Assembly: GCF_945859685.1 (NCBI RefSeq)
Contig: NC_079148.1
Span: 87,363,007 to 87,427,006 of the forward strand
Reading direction: 5' to 3'
Length of the DNA stretch: 64,000 nt
Origin: Eupeodes corollae
Taxonomy: Eukaryota; Arthropoda; Insecta; Diptera; Syrphidae
Under the pieces are notes generated by a model. It did no database searches. It saw nothing but the letters and a program-made list of their open reading frames with translations, and had not been told where the DNA came from. Below are positions 1 to 12,454 of the stretch, piece by piece. A program made the translations under genes and the position numbers. Numbering within the stretch: the stretch's first letter is position 1; each line of letters begins with the position of its first letter.

Positions 1-498
1 AAATTAAATGTGTCAAAAATTTAAAACAAGTGTCTCAAAATTAGAAAAATGCAGTTAGTTAAATAATTTAAAGCGCAACATTAGTATTAATCGAATTTAA
101 AATAAGTTCAAATATTCCTGAGTCAAATAATTTATATTCTGATTGGAATCAAGAAATTTAGGTCAGAGTTAATCATTGAATCTAAAAGTGACATGCGGGG
201 ATTTGTTGACAACGATTTGATCATCTGGGTTAAATAAAGTATTTTTGAAACTAATAAAAGTTTTACTGGAGAAGTCGTAGGTACCAGTTTTAAAGGCAAG
301 AACAAGTGATGCTATGCTTAAAATCACAGATGCATTTAAAAACAAATTTGGCGAGGACATAACTGAAAAAAAAAATAACTTAAAAGTCTCAAATATGAAG
401 CGCCGGTTAAAAATAAAAATAGATAAAAAAAAAGAACAGGAAATACGAAAATTAATCTTAAGGACTGGGGAAAAGAATTGCTTATTTTGATAGAGTCT
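1..498. other. AT-rich stretch, no supported gene
   Basis: An open frame on the minus strand runs through here but has homopolymer-driven Phe/Ser composition and no recognisable domain. It probably overlaps the decayed continuation of the Harbinger remnant at 499-790. I see nothing else that can be supported. Confidence 0.5.
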
Positions 499-790
499 GA
501 AACTAATCCAACGCTGTACAGTCCAGACCACCAATGGCGTAAGAAAACTCATACTTACTGCTACATTGTGCTCCTTCTATTAGTTCAGGAGTGTGTGGGA
601 ATATGATCCAATCAGTTGCACGGCATGGAATTTTTGTTGCAACTTGCTGTACCACTCTAGACATCGTTGATCTCCTTAATAACGCAGGAAAATCCTCATT
701 TTTTCTTGATGTGTCAAAGCACCACCACGTGTTTCTAGGGTTGGGCCCAAAAACTCATCTGTTAATAATTGCACACTTGTTTCACTAAAT
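499..790 (-). pseudogene. Harbinger/PIF (HARBI1-like) transposase remnant
   Basis: The reverse-strand translation gives a run resembling the middle of PIF/Harbinger DDE transposases. It has a helix-turn-helix-like 'TMSRVVQQVATKI', then 'DWIIFPHTPEL', then 'YAIGGLDCTALD'. In the family the last block is the 'IGxIDCTH' strand that carries the first catalytic Asp; here the residue after the Thr is no longer His. An in-frame stop follows the block, an upstream part (LETRGGALTHQEK-like) lies in another frame, and neither the rest of the DDE domain nor the Myb partner is seen. This is a broken fragment of about 95 codons, not a gene. Family identity is by motif recognition only. Confidence 0.6.
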
Positions 791-940
791 CTATACAATT
801 TTCAAAAAATCTTCATCAATTATGGACATCTTCTATTTTTATAAACACGATTTGTAACAACATTTTTCAGAAACTCGGCCATTTTGATATAGTTGTTTAC
901 AAACTGAGTAAGAGAAAACCCATCCTCAACTATTAATTGT

Positions 941-1032
941 GAGATCGATCTCATGTAATCGAGCGTTTGCTCATCTTTTTGCATATCAAAACTAGATTTT
1001 TGAGTTCGAACTCACAGCTTGAGATCGATCTC
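941..1032. repeat. Two identical 12-bp palindromes 80 bp apart
   Basis: GAGATCGATCTC occurs at 941-952 and again at 1021-1032. Each is a perfect palindrome, and the surrounding bases differ. They could be paired protein-binding sites or remnants of a terminal repeat; no function can be assigned. The remainder of 791-1129 holds nothing recognisable. Confidence 0.6.
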
Positions 1033-1129
1033 GGTCTCTGTATTTTATTTTTTGCATAACACTCTAAGAAAGTTATCAGAAAAGTGATTAAAGAGCTTGA
1101 ATTTATATTTTTACATATGACCCAATATT

Positions 1130-2125
1130 TACCTTAACAACAAAATTTAGCACAGAATGAAATTATTTATTCATGGGATATCGAAAATCGAATATCAACT
1201 TTTACCGATTTTGAGTACTTTTTTGTAGATTTTAATTTGTATCAAAAAAAACTGACCGGTGGATTTGTATCAAAAATTGCTGAATGTCGAAAACAATATA
1301 ATATTCATACATATAATATAATATACTAAAAGGTGACATTAGTTTGAAGCCAATTTTTTTAATTTTTGGGAAGATGTTCGAGTTGAAAATCAATATTTAC
1401 CATGTTTTAATAATGTTTTTTACATGTTTTTTGTTTTCGATACGAATTTTCTCTTCATTTTACTGAATGTTTCAGACAATAGTTTTTATAAGATAAAATT
1501 AATTTGAAGCCAATTTCTTAAATTTTTAAATAGATATCTAAGCCGAAATTTAACTTTGATACAGTTTAAGAGTTTTTTTTTCTAAAAAAATCTGTCGATT
1601 CGATCTTTTCCAAGATTTACATAACTGAATGTTGAAAACTATATTTACTATAAGATGAAATTAGTTTGAAGTCAATATCCTAAATTTTTAAAACGATATT
1701 AAAGTAGAAATTAATTTTTACCAACTTAATGGTTTGTTGATATTTCTCAAAATTTTACCAGAAGCCGTTATTCTTCTTATTTCAGAACAAAATCATTTCT
1801 TGTTAGTAAAATATTCGATACGAAAATTATTGTTTTGCAAGAAACGTTGAGAAATATCAAAATTTTCAATTCGATTTTCAACATTTTTTTTTTAGAAAAA
1901 CTAAGTTTTTTAGAAATCAAATGACATTTAAATGCTTGGAAAATTCACGCAATATTTTTAAAAATACTCTTGGAGTCATGAGCAAGTTTGTGCTACCCAG
2001 CGGTGCATTTTATTTATTTCAATTTTTTGTATGTTTATCATGCTAAAAATATAATTTCATTTGAGCCTAGATTTGTAATTTGACAATTCGGACCGATTAT
2101 AATAACTTATGGAAATTTTAAAAGA
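1130..2125. repeat. Repeat family E, copy 1 (degenerate tandem units)
   Basis: This copy is built of degenerate units about 160 bp long. Recurring landmarks are 'TTTGAAGCCAAT' near 1343, 1502 and 1664, and 'CTGAATGTT' followed by 'TTTATAAGAT'. The right end (about 2083-2112) carries the family terminal motif ending in CGGACCGATT plus a degenerate GGAAGTT. The opening block (AACAACAAAATTTAGCACAG, 1137) is also found at the start of copy 3 (19736). The same units lie in reverse complement inside the full-length copy at 32371-33785. No protein is encoded. Confidence 0.6.
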
Positions 2126-2929
2126 TTCGCATAAAATAACTACGATGAATAATAATTTCTTAATTGAAAATTTTATAAAAGTTCTCTAAATCTAGTTTCC
2201 CCCTAAAATATTAACTGTGTACTTCGCATTACGTTTCTGTTAAAAAACGTATTTGAAATTTTGTTCATCAAAATTAAAACTTCTCATGACGATGACGAGG
2301 AAAGATAATGAGCAATTCAAATCTGTTGCGCAGGTTATTATTTTTGTATTTTAAGTTTAAAAGCAATTATTTGAGTTCATGAATAATGATGAAAAATCAT
2401 CATTAAAATTATACATTTACCTTGATGAAATCAAAAGCGGATGATATCATTTTCCTAATGTTTTTGGTTTATGTGAATTGTACCCACACCACATACTTAT
2501 ACTTAATTATTTTACCTACATAATATTAATACTATATTTACTATTGTGTAAAGCAAGCCAAGTGCGACCAAAATCTACAATATTTGTTTTTATTATTTTA
2601 CATTGAAATCGGTCTCTCGTCGGCGCCTTAAATGTGTTGCGCTTGAAAATGGAAACAACAATAATCCTAATATAAAGACAAATATTTGGGTTTGTGTGCT
2701 GAAAGAGATATTTATTAATTATAATATTAATTTAATTGTAGTTTTATTTATAACTTTTAATCGGTCGGGAAATTCACTGCTTCAATTTGGAGTGGAGCAA
2801 ATAATTTTTGGTGAGATGTAAAATATTAAAAAGGTTCCATTTGCAATAGACCGCGTTATTGGTTCGTAAAATAATAAGGGATAACCAACATTTTGAAGTT
2901 GGTACCTCCATTAGAACTTTAGATAAGAA
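2126..2929. other. AT-rich intergenic DNA, nothing recognised
   Basis: Short open frames here (for example 2603-2821 +) have no domain and no splice or codon support. I see no repeat shared with the rest of the window. Confidence 0.4.
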
Positions 2930-3091
2930 CGATGAAAGAAGCTTCCCGAACATACCGACGGCGGCGTACGAACGCACTAACAGACATCTCTCTTTTATTT
3001 AGACTCTAAGGACCTTGAAGTGTCGAGAAATGTCAAAATTTTCAATTCGACAAATCGGACCGATTACAACAACTCCCTATGGGAAGTTAAT
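2930..3091. repeat. Repeat family E, copy 2 (isolated terminus)
   Basis: It matches the terminal inverted repeat of the element at 32371-33785. The blocks run in order: GCTTCCCGAAC, GACATCTCTCTTTTATTTAGA, GGACCTTGAAGTGTCGAGAA, TTTTCAATTCGACAAATCGG, and finally CCCTATGGGAAGTTAA. Only one end of the element is present. Its far side has no second terminus nearby, so this is a solo end or a truncated copy. Confidence 0.65.
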
Positions 3092-3764
3092 AAAAACTCA
3101 AACGAGCTTTGTTTTTTATAATCATGTTTCTATCATATTTACTATTTTATATATGTGCATGTGTATGTTAATATGTTTGTGTTATCGATTTATTATCTAT
3201 GATTTTCTTTTTTATTTCTTTCAGGTGAGTACAAATCAAAAACTCTGCCACGAATACATTTCGATTCTTCAGTTACTGATTCGACACACAGTGAAGGTAA
3301 AGATTTATTCCCCTTAAAAAAAAGTTTTATTTGAGAGCAAATCTTATCTGCAGATCTCATGCTTAATAGCCTGATTTTGTAAAAAATCATAGATATAATA
3401 TGTGACTATGTATACCAAACAAATATGAAATACTTGTTATAAAAAAAAAAGTTTAGGATATAAATAAAACTTATTAAAAGCACCCAAAACTAAAACTTCA
3501 AATAGAGTTCACAGAACTGAATATCGTTTTGTTTTTATGTTAATTAATTTTGGTTCCACAACGTTGAGTTTAAAAAAAATCAGTCAATCTCTGACTGACT
3601 TAAACTATAAGGAATGATGGCTTCACAAAGATATCACCCCATGAGTGAACATAATTATGGTATGACTGTAAATTTCTGTACACTTATTAAAAAATACAAT
3701 CGTCGGTATACATTTATATATATTCCAAAACAATTAAAAAAAGACTATTTAAATTGATATTTTT
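3092..3764. other. AT-rich intergenic DNA, nothing recognised
   Basis: Small overlapping open frames on both strands have no recognisable products. No inverted or direct repeat shared with other parts of the window was noticed. Confidence 0.4.
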
Positions 3765-4483
3765 CAAACCGTTGTTTTGTTGGAAAATCTATCAATAGTA
3801 AAGTAGGATTTTACGTTTATATTAAAAGACCAATATCCTCAGTATGAATACTACCGATAAAAGTTAAAGTAGAATTTTACTACGGATGGGTTTTTGAAAG
3901 TGATCAAGTTTGACAGCACTTTCTAAAAAGCAAATGGTGTTTCGATGTTTCTTATGAAGTGCAAGTGAGATAGTTTGATTCGTATTAAATAATGAAGAAC
4001 TGAGTAGTTCAGCACCATATAAGAATATGCTACATACTCCATGTGCAAATATATTTTTCGTAAACAAACATGCAAATAAACAGACCATAATGCATTACTT
4101 GTAAAAGCAACTCCTCCACACAGGTTTTTCTTTACAAATGTATGTATTTATATAATAATATAAAATAATTTGAGTCGAGCTTCAAGCTTCAACACCACAT
4201 GTTAATGTTGTAGTCTACGAACGAACCCCCTACTTGAAGTATATATTAAATGTCAAAGTTGCAATTGTTAAACTAACTTTTTTTACAGAATCTCTTGTTT
4301 GTTTTGTTAACTTACTATTTTCTTCTTGAAAATTGTCCATTTTATTAGTTTTAGTTAGTATTTTTGCTGACAGGTCTTCTTTCAGTTGTACCAATCTTTA
4401 AATACGAAAATCTGGATACTGCCGATGCCTTTTCGTTGGAATGTTTTACTATACTATTTATAGAATGCCAAAAAACCCGGGGG
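3765..4483 (+). mobile_element. Repeat family F, copy 1 (inverted-repeat element)
   Basis: The left end (ACCGTTGTTTTGTTGGAAAA) and right end (TTTATAGAATGCCAAAAAAC) resemble inverted copies of each other, as in a non-autonomous DNA transposon. The interior shares long similarity with 12455-13520 (opposite orientation) and 56859-57818 (same orientation). Examples are a block reading ACTACCGATAAAAGTTAAAG and one reading CATGTTAATGT followed by AGTCTACGAACGAAC. This copy lacks the central segment that encodes the conserved peptide seen in copies 2 and 3. A minus-strand open frame over 3864-4088 is a relic of the same unit. Confidence 0.6.
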
Positions 4484-5507
4484 TAATTTGTATATATTTT
4501 GATTAAAAACTCAATAAGTTTCTATTTTATACAACAACTTCTATAAATTGCTGAAAATTCGATATAGTTAACTAAAATAAAATAAAAGCTCAAAATAAAA
4601 CTTCTATAGTTTCAAAAGTCGCAGCACGACCTTTTTCTTAGTGTACCATGTGAACTTTGCAACGTCAGTTCAAAAATGAAAATTCTCATTTTACAAACCT
4701 TTTAACATATATTTAGCCTTTCTATTTCTACTTTTATTTTATGTGGTGGTTCCGTGGTTGGTCATGGTGCACTTGCCAATATTCCACACTGAATTTCTCT
4801 GTTCTAATTTATAATTTAGTATCGCCATCAAGCCGGACTGCACATTTAGCAAAGAGCATTTCTTTAAACATTTACTTGTTGTTTTTCTTTTGTCTAGAAA
4901 AACTCTAACCCAATTTTTTGAAAAGAAGAAACAAGGTAATTTATTTCAGCTTTGGTTTTTCTTTCCAGTTCAAAGTTGAAGAAAAGATCACTCATTATAT
5001 TGTATTATTTAAGAAAATTATTTCCCACTTACATCTACAGTAGAATACATAATATAATGTACATATGAATCTAGAGACCATTGCGCAATGCCAAAAAAGT
5101 ATTTGCGAACAATGGCGTCGCCTGTTGTCATTCTCACTTAAGTGTGTAAGTTATGCTCAGGTCCAGACTGTTAAAATATTCAAGAAAAGGCCCTGCTTGG
5201 TTCTTCAGTAGTTGTAAACAAAAACTTAAAACTTAAATAAAAAATCTTAGTTGTTAAAATTATTGTCTCGGAGATAAAAGACATAGAATTTTATGTTTAT
5301 GACATTAGCAGGTAAATAAGGGATGGCTTTTTCTTTTATTTTCTCGGTCTTAGTTTTTATTTTTAATTATTATAATTATTAATCCTAGATTAATTAAATC
5401 GCTCGATCATTGGTTATTGAGAATCTTTTAAATTAATTTCTATGAGCATGAAATACATAACTAACATTTTGAACGAGTAAAAATTTGCAATCTTTAATAT
5501 CTACTCC
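4484..5507. other. AT-rich intergenic DNA, nothing recognised
   Basis: About 1 kb with no supported gene, RNA or repeat. Read on both strands without finding a conserved motif. Confidence 0.4.
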
Positions 5508-6600
5508 TTAGGTTAGGTTAGATCAAAGACGCTGTTTGTGATAGAGGAGGACTTCACATGAATCTTAAAGCTTTCTTCTTTAGCTCAATAAAACCAGTTT
5601 GAGTCGCATACGGAACATTAGAGACTGTGTTATGTTAATATGATTGAGATCGTTTAGATAGTTTAGATCGGTATAGAAGAATTCTCCTAGGTAATTCCTT
5701 CGTTTTTGAGCTGAAGCAGCCCTAGCCGCCCGGTTATGACACCGATTATCGAGCTTTTATGTGATATGGTAGAATGGGTTGTACTGTACTATTTTTAGCG
5801 AGTTCATCTGCCTTACAATTTCGTGGAATATCTCTATGGCCCGACACCCAGCAAAGGTAAATATTTAACTGTTAATTGCCATCTCCATTAGAGACTGTTA
5901 TAGAATTTGTAGAAATAGAGTATGGAGATTTGATAGGGGTGTGACTATCTGAGAAAATATGAATAATCAGCTGTTGATATCATGTTTTCTTTAAGCCAGG
6001 ATAAGACTTCTTTTATTGCTTAAAGCTTTGAATTAGCTTAAAGATTGCAACTGACTCGTCTCCCAGGAATGCCCTATCCTCCCAGAATGATCTGGAAGGT
6101 ATAGAAATCTGTAGCCTGTGTGCTTTGGAATTGATTCTTAGTATTAAGAATTACATTTACAACTTGATAAATAGATCAAGAGATGTTTGGTAGAGTATAG
6201 TACTCAGTGCCGCAGATGGCGAAGCGTTCCGCTTATACATTGGCAAGCTGGACTTTGGAATTTATTTAGTTTGTGAAGGTTACCTTACATTAAAATCGCC
6301 CTGATTACCGATGTGTATATCCAATGCGTAATTTAATCTTGTAAGCCATTTTCATTACAAATAACTTGTTTGCAAGAAAAGAGAGTTACAGTGGGCTTTT
6401 GGACTTTCTCTTGTATAGTACGTTTCCAATTTGGTTTTTTGTCTAACTAAGGGAGTGTTAACAATATAGAATTTTGTATTTCCTCGAAAATAGGACTTAT
6501 TCGGTTTTGTGTAGGTTTAACACCCAGTCCACACCGATCAGCCCAAAGTATTAGTTTGTCTGTATCCATTCCTTAGAGGTGAAACATAGTGTTGGGATTA
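5508..6600 (-). pseudogene. Non-LTR retrotransposon C1: RT C-terminus plus RNase H, 3' end
   Basis: The reverse strand encodes, in broken frames, the end of a reverse transcriptase ('PSAALSTILYQTSLDL'), then an RNase H domain ('FWEDRAFLGDESVAIFKLI', 'SHTPIKSPYSISTNS', 'LCWVSGHRDIPRNCKADELA'). The last block is the characteristic C-terminal part of non-LTR RNase H domains of the I/R1/LOA group. The 3' untranslated part (5530-5700) is shared with copy C2 at 49995. On the minus strand both copies end in AACCTAACCTAA. Many stops and frameshifts show it is dead. RNase H would normally degrade the RNA strand during target-primed reverse transcription. Confidence 0.7.
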
Positions 6601-8097
6601 AATTTAATGCAATTTTCACTTCATGTAAATAGTCACTAGCTGTCAAAACAAACATTTATAAGTTCTATAAATGAGTGGGTTACTTTTCAAAATGCGAAGT
6701 ATAAATGAAATATACATTTTTTCTGTTCGAAGCATTTTTTGTTTCTAGAACTGAGAACTAACTTAGGAGAATTGGACCCACTTACTATTTATAAATTTAT
6801 TACTAAATTCGGCCCTGTTGTTTTTTTCTGGCCAGGCACCGCCTTGTTCTCGATTCGGATTGTGCTCATCTGTGCAATAAGTATATGATGTTCTTATGAC
6901 CGATCTCAAGGTAACAAAGTATAATGAAGTTCCATGCGAGACCGAGAAACTCATTTGATGATCACTCAGAAAGACAAAATGTAAATTTTAATTATAATAA
7001 GAGTTAATTGCCACTGATAATAATTTAATTTGTTTGAGTTGGGGTGGAGAAAATAATTTGATTCTTTATATACCAACTCTTTCAACTTGTTTTTGTTTTG
7101 TTTTTCGTATGGTAGTTTAATGACTAATATTGATCTGAAAGATATATTTTTTGCATTAATTGCTTTCGCCGTAATAATTTCATAATTCCAAAGACAACAT
7201 TCTGCAACAATTTTTTAAGAAATCTATGATTTGTTCTTTGATGTGATGAAATTTTCATCATTATATGAATTGAATTATTATATATTATATTTTTTTAACT
7301 CAGTAGTAACCGTGGCATAATGTTTAGTCTGGTCTTAAAATAATTCACCAAGCAGAAAATTGATTGTTTTTAATTAAGCTTTAAGTTGAGAATCAAAGAT
7401 GCTGTTTATATCTTTCTTGCTATTAAATCTTCGTTGCATCTTACTTCTATTCATAAGATAATTTACGGTCTTATGCGTTAGGAATCGAACTTCCTTTTGC
7501 TTCTTTGTAAGTATTCTAATTACTCATCTAAAAGCAAATGGATCTAGAACTATGAACACCATTGTTTTTCTCGATACGAATGTACTTAGATAATTTAATA
7601 TCTATAAGAAGTACATAACATCTGATAAACATAATGTAGATATACAACAGTCCTCGAATTTTGTGTTGTTAAATCAATTGAATCTCTCATGGGGCCTTTC
7701 TAAGCTTCTTTGTTTTCCTAGTATCGTTGTTTAATGACATCCATTGGAGTGTGACCATAATAATTACGTACATGAAAATGTGTTTGTAAACTTCTTTGTG
7801 TCAGGACCGTAGCCTAGCCAAACAAAAATTAAAGGGGACATACGTAATATCTTTCCTACTTTTCAACTGCCCATTTCTATATTAAAGTAGTATGCATGTA
7901 GAATACACCTCACATGAGTCTTACATAAATTCAGTTTGAACTATTAAGCCCATTTAGTTTAGGGATAATTAAGTCATAATTTAGATCTTTGGTACTAAGT
8001 AAGTAAACACTTTAATATCTAAAAAATTTAAAAAAATTGTAAATTTCACAAAACTAGCTTTTTCGCTTTTAATTCCAAGAAAAATTCCTATATTGGT
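6601..8097. other. AT-rich intergenic DNA, nothing recognised
   Basis: There is a short minus open frame at 6763-6954 without a recognisable product. No shared repeat was found; the (TAA)-like tail of D1 begins at the right edge. Confidence 0.4.
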
Positions 8098-9340
8098 CTT
8101 TATTACTATTATTATTTATTGAACTATACATAAATGTACAAAACAATACTTAAAAGCTTATAGCTAAAAAGGCTTCTAGCTGAAATGATTAAAGTAGTAT
8201 TTTTGGATGTTATGATGTTTTAAATTTGCCAGCTACAGGGGGCGGTCAGAGTAGGTAAGAATAATAAGTCTGACGTACTCTGACCGCCCGCCCCCTCGCA
8301 GGTGTTTTTTAATAAATAAAAGTTTATTACTCTGATAAAGATTTAAAATTTTGAAAGTATTTTGTATGTTTTGTTCGGAAGGAACCAAGAAGAGATTTTT
8401 AAGATTACAGTTAAAAACTTTATCACAAATTGCATTGACATTAGCAGTCTGTAGTTGAATGGTAGATGGTCAGCTGGATATTGAGTTGGCAGAGGTGGCA
8501 AATAGGTGGGGAATCTTTCTTGAGTTGGTGACTGTATGTGAGCTGGGTGTGTCCAATCCTTTACCTGGTGAAGCATTTGTAAATGATTACAGGCGTAGAG
8601 GTGGGGTTGATAACTGGGTTGCAATTTTGATTGATGAAAGAATAGTGGTGATGATAAGGAGACCAATCTATTATATTTTGATTATGTAAAATGGACCAAG
8701 TCAATTTTAAAATTCCGTTTTTGGTAGGTTGGTATTTTGATATTACTAAGTTTCTGTTCCTAGCGGTTATTTTGGCTTCATTGTTTGTGTGCTAATTGCC
8801 TCTTACACAGATGTGACCTGTCACCCAAAAAATCTTTATCGCTTTTCCGAGTTTGATGACGTTGTCTCTGATTTGCCGATGTAGGATGATCGATTGTTGA
8901 CGTTTTCAATGGCGGATAAAGTTGAAAGACTGTCCGTGCACACCACGGTTTTTTTTTTTTGGATTTGCAGGTGAATTGCTTGGCTTTTACGACCGCTAAG
9001 GCTTCGGCTGAGAAAACGGAAAAATTGATGGTAGTTTTTCTGACGAAATTCGGTTGTTGTTTGAATCTACAATTGCGAAAGAGGTACCTTCCTCACATTT
9101 TAAACCATCGGTTAACAGGATATTCCAATTATTTCTGATGAAAGGATTTATCAATTCCTGAAAATGTAAATCTTTTTTAAATTGAGCGAGTGTAGTGTTG
9201 TTGGATTTTTTATTTTTGGTTCAGTGCCGAATTTTCTCGCATACATTAAAGTTGTTTAGAGGGCTTGTCTTTAAGCGTTTTAGGATTTTCGTAGAGTCCA
9301 AAAAGATTCAAGTACTTTTCCCACAAGGTTTGATGTATTT
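8098..9340 (-). pseudogene. Non-LTR retrotransposon D1: RNase H, Cys-rich C-terminus, 3' UTR
   Basis: The reverse strand from about 9120 to 8660 gives an RNase H domain: 'TDG-K-EEGTSFAIVD', a region matching an AE-A element, 'TDSLSTLSAIENV' and 'KIFWVTGHICVRGNEHTN'. It is followed at 8620-8490 by the 'RLRIGHTQLTHSH' and 'PPICHLCQLN' blocks typical of the C-terminus of I-type non-LTR elements. Frameshifts separate the parts. The 3' UTR contains a strong hairpin (8240-8289) and ends near 8098 in an AATAAATAATAATAGTAATA tail, like the TAA-rich tails of I elements. The 5' part is missing or unrecognisable above 9340. Clade assignment is by motif, not by phylogeny. Confidence 0.7.
8240..8289 (-). 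repeat. 14-bp perfect stem, 22-nt loop hairpin in D1 3' UTR
   Basis: GGGCGGTCAGAGTA at 8240-8253 is exactly complementary to 8276-8289. Extra G/C runs outside (GG at 8238-8239, CGCCCCC after 8289) could extend the stem after a bulge. It is strikingly GC-rich for this window. It lies between the last coding block of D1 and its A/T-rich tail, where some LINE RNAs carry the stem-loop that their reverse transcriptase recognises. That role is inferred. Confidence 0.7.
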
Positions 9341-12300
9341 CTTTTTGTGATCGACGAAAAACCTCCCTCAGCTATCATATTTGTTAAAGGACGTGTCTTA
9401 AAAGCTTTTTCTACTGACAAGAAAAAGAGTGACGAATCCCTGAAATACCTTCCTTTTGCAAGAAAAAGTAGATTGACATTCTTTTATCACAAGAGCTGTA
9501 AAAAGGTTACGACCATTAGGAATTACTGTAAGAATTCCCTTAAATACAAATTCTATAAACATAAAAGAAGAAGACAATTCACTAATTTTGTTCACATGTT
9601 GAATTATTATTGGTTAAAAATAGTTTTACGTTTTTGAGTAATTTCTATTTTAATTATACAAACATTATTTAAGTTTTAAAAAAAATTATGAAAGTTGTTG
9701 TTTTGCGGCTTTACTAAAACCTACTCAATTCAAACAAAAAAATATATCTGATTGGCGAGTAAACCTCGCAAACTACTGTCTTGTTCTCGGCTGAGTACAA
9801 AAGTACAGACAGAGTGTTCTCAAAGTGTCTCTTTTTATTTTCTGGATAAATAACTTACAATTAACTTGACATAAATACGACAAAGCTAATGATTCATCGT
9901 TAATTCGGAAGCACAAAGGATCGCAATACTCGTATTATTGTTGTCAAAGAATAGAGCCACAAAGTGATGGGAAAACAAAATTTAATTTATATGATGAGTT
10001 GACGTATAGTATAGTATACAATCGTATGTATTTATGTTTGTGGAAAATTAGCATGTACATATGTGAAAAATAAATATAACCTGACATGGAAAAGTACAAT
10101 TATTAGTGACACTGACACTTTTAACGGAGAAGATGATAATTTGTATAAAATTAGTTAAGTCGGCATAGTTTTGAGTTAACCTGATTTTTAAACCAAATGT
10201 TTCTATTTTTTTTTCCAAAAGTTAATTTTCATTTCACGAGTCATAATTTTATATTTACAACTGCTTTTTGACGAGGTCGACCAATTCTTTTCTTATAACA
10301 TTCACAAAGTGGATACCATTAGATCAACTTTAACATTTCTCAAAATTCTGTGATAGTTCAATTTTTAATTATTTTATTTATGTATGTATGTGCAGTGTAA
10401 TTGATTTCTTGTATGGAAATTTAAAATTTTTGCAAATATTTTTACTAAACGGTTCATCTCATACCTATGCAAAGTCTTGATCTCATAATAGAATTATCTT
10501 ATATTTTTGTATGTTCACACATTTGAATTATTATGAGTTTCTTAGCCTCATTAGCTTAGCTAGATAGATAGATACAATGCATTCTAGCCAAGTTTATTTT
10601 TAGTTCATTTGCACATACGCACACTTGCAATGCTGATGGTAAAAGATCTACAGTGTGCTATAGCTAAGACATTCCTATAATAATCAATTCATGTCTGACC
10701 TAAAAATAAGTACATGAATTTCTGCACTTAAATCTGTTTTTGTTTTAAATAAATTACAAAAAAATTACAGTTGAAAACATGAGTGCTTCAAACTTTAACC
10801 TTTGAATATCATTATGTTTTTATTTTACAGCTTAAATTAAATTGTGAAATTAACCAGAACTTTAACATTAAACTGTAAATTGTTTGAAAGGTGTAGTTTT
10901 CCCTGAAATCCATAAAAGAAGAAACATTAAAACCCTCAGTTATGATAAAAGTGCCAAGATTAAACTTTCTTCCCGGTGAAATAGACTATGTTAAATAAAT
11001 ATTATTGTGTCGAAGATTCAGGACCTGTTTCAGAACTAATACGAACTACCTGTGCATTTTCCACCACGGTATGAGTTGTCGGAGCTGTTAAAGCATTTAA
11101 ACCGTCATGAAATCTATAAATTATTGACCTATCATTTTACATTATCGATATTGTAAAAACAATACTGAACATAATCGAGTGCAACGTAGATTACGTCTGT
11201 TATAATGATATAAAAGTGTCTTACACGTAGGTATTCAATGGAAGTATAGACCGATACCGAATGAACGGAAGTTCCAAAGTACGAAAGCAAAAACTTGAAG
11301 CCCATTAGAGCAAGGAGACCAGCTTAGACTGACTGTAATCTGTAAAAAAAAACTTCCCCTTACTTTGCACAACTATAAAAAGTAAGACAAAGTTCAAAAA
11401 TACATTATGTACCTACATTTTGAGAGAAACTTCGTTGATTGGACCCGGCAGCAAAAGATAGTTTTTTTTTATTTTTGCATTAACTCATCTACCGCAAGGT
11501 GTGCAAGACTTTCCGACACAACAATTAAGTTGTAACCGTTTTAATTTTAATGTCACATGTCTTGCCTCCCAAGTTTTAAGTCGTAAAAAGACAAAGCTGG
11601 GTAATTTCATTCAACTGTTTCTGTTTTTTTTATCCGAGACCGACGACGCGACGACGATAGATAGAGACCATTTTCACCAAAAAAAGCTTGGGAAGAAGTC
11701 ATCATCTCGTTCGGATCGTTTTATTGCGATGGCGAAGAAATACATATGCTTGGTTATTATGATGATATGTGTATGAAATGCGACAACAAAAACAACTCTG
11801 TTTTACATATTTCATATTTTTGTCGTTATTTGAAAATAATAACCTTAGAATAAGTCATATACGTACATACATATGTACATGATGCGGCTTGGGGAAATCG
11901 GGCGTCCAAGACCATTACGTATACATATATCAAAATATTAAACTCAAGCTCTTTTTTTTTGTATATTATATGTAGAGGAAGATTTAGAATTGTAGTCGAG
12001 AAATTTCAACAACATTCGTAGAGAATAAAATAATATTTTTAAAAAGCATTGATTGTTGAGAACGTGCTTTGTGTTTCACAACCCCTTTTTTACAATTAAA
12101 ACCGTTAATGTATATTGTGCTAAGCTTTGTATCATTATGCTAAACTTTGTATCAATAAAATTGGACAATAAAAAATAGTAGGCTGAAATTGAAATAATCT
12201 TTTCCAACGTGATATTAAAATCTATGCTTATCTTTTGCGAAACTACAAACAAATTAGTTCTGAAATGACAAAACTTAGCTAGCTTTCTACAGGCGGCATA

Positions 12301-12454
12301 GTATCGTCTTGTGCACGTTTTCAAATCCGTTATAAAAAAAAGACTAAACTTAAAAACTGTGTGGAAGTACGAAATAATAACTACATTCCTAACAACTACC
12401 TATATTTAAATTAAAAATTATCAATTATTATTATTAAATGATTTTCTTATAACA
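9341..12454. other. 3.1 kb AT-rich DNA, nothing recognised
   Basis: Read on both strands; the open frames at 9347-9637 (+), 11501-11776 (+) and 12076-12324 (-) have no recognisable domain. Small ATGT/ACAT-rich simple repeats (near 10380 and 11865) are present. No host exon could be supported. Confidence 0.4.

Noticed and set aside
5508..5521. Telomeric TTAGG array
   Set aside because: Only two to three units, each at the 3' end of a recognisable LINE; it is a LINE tail, not a telomere.
8459..8689. 76-codon + strand open frame
   Set aside because: It is antisense to the Cys-rich C-terminus of LINE D1, which has clear family motifs.
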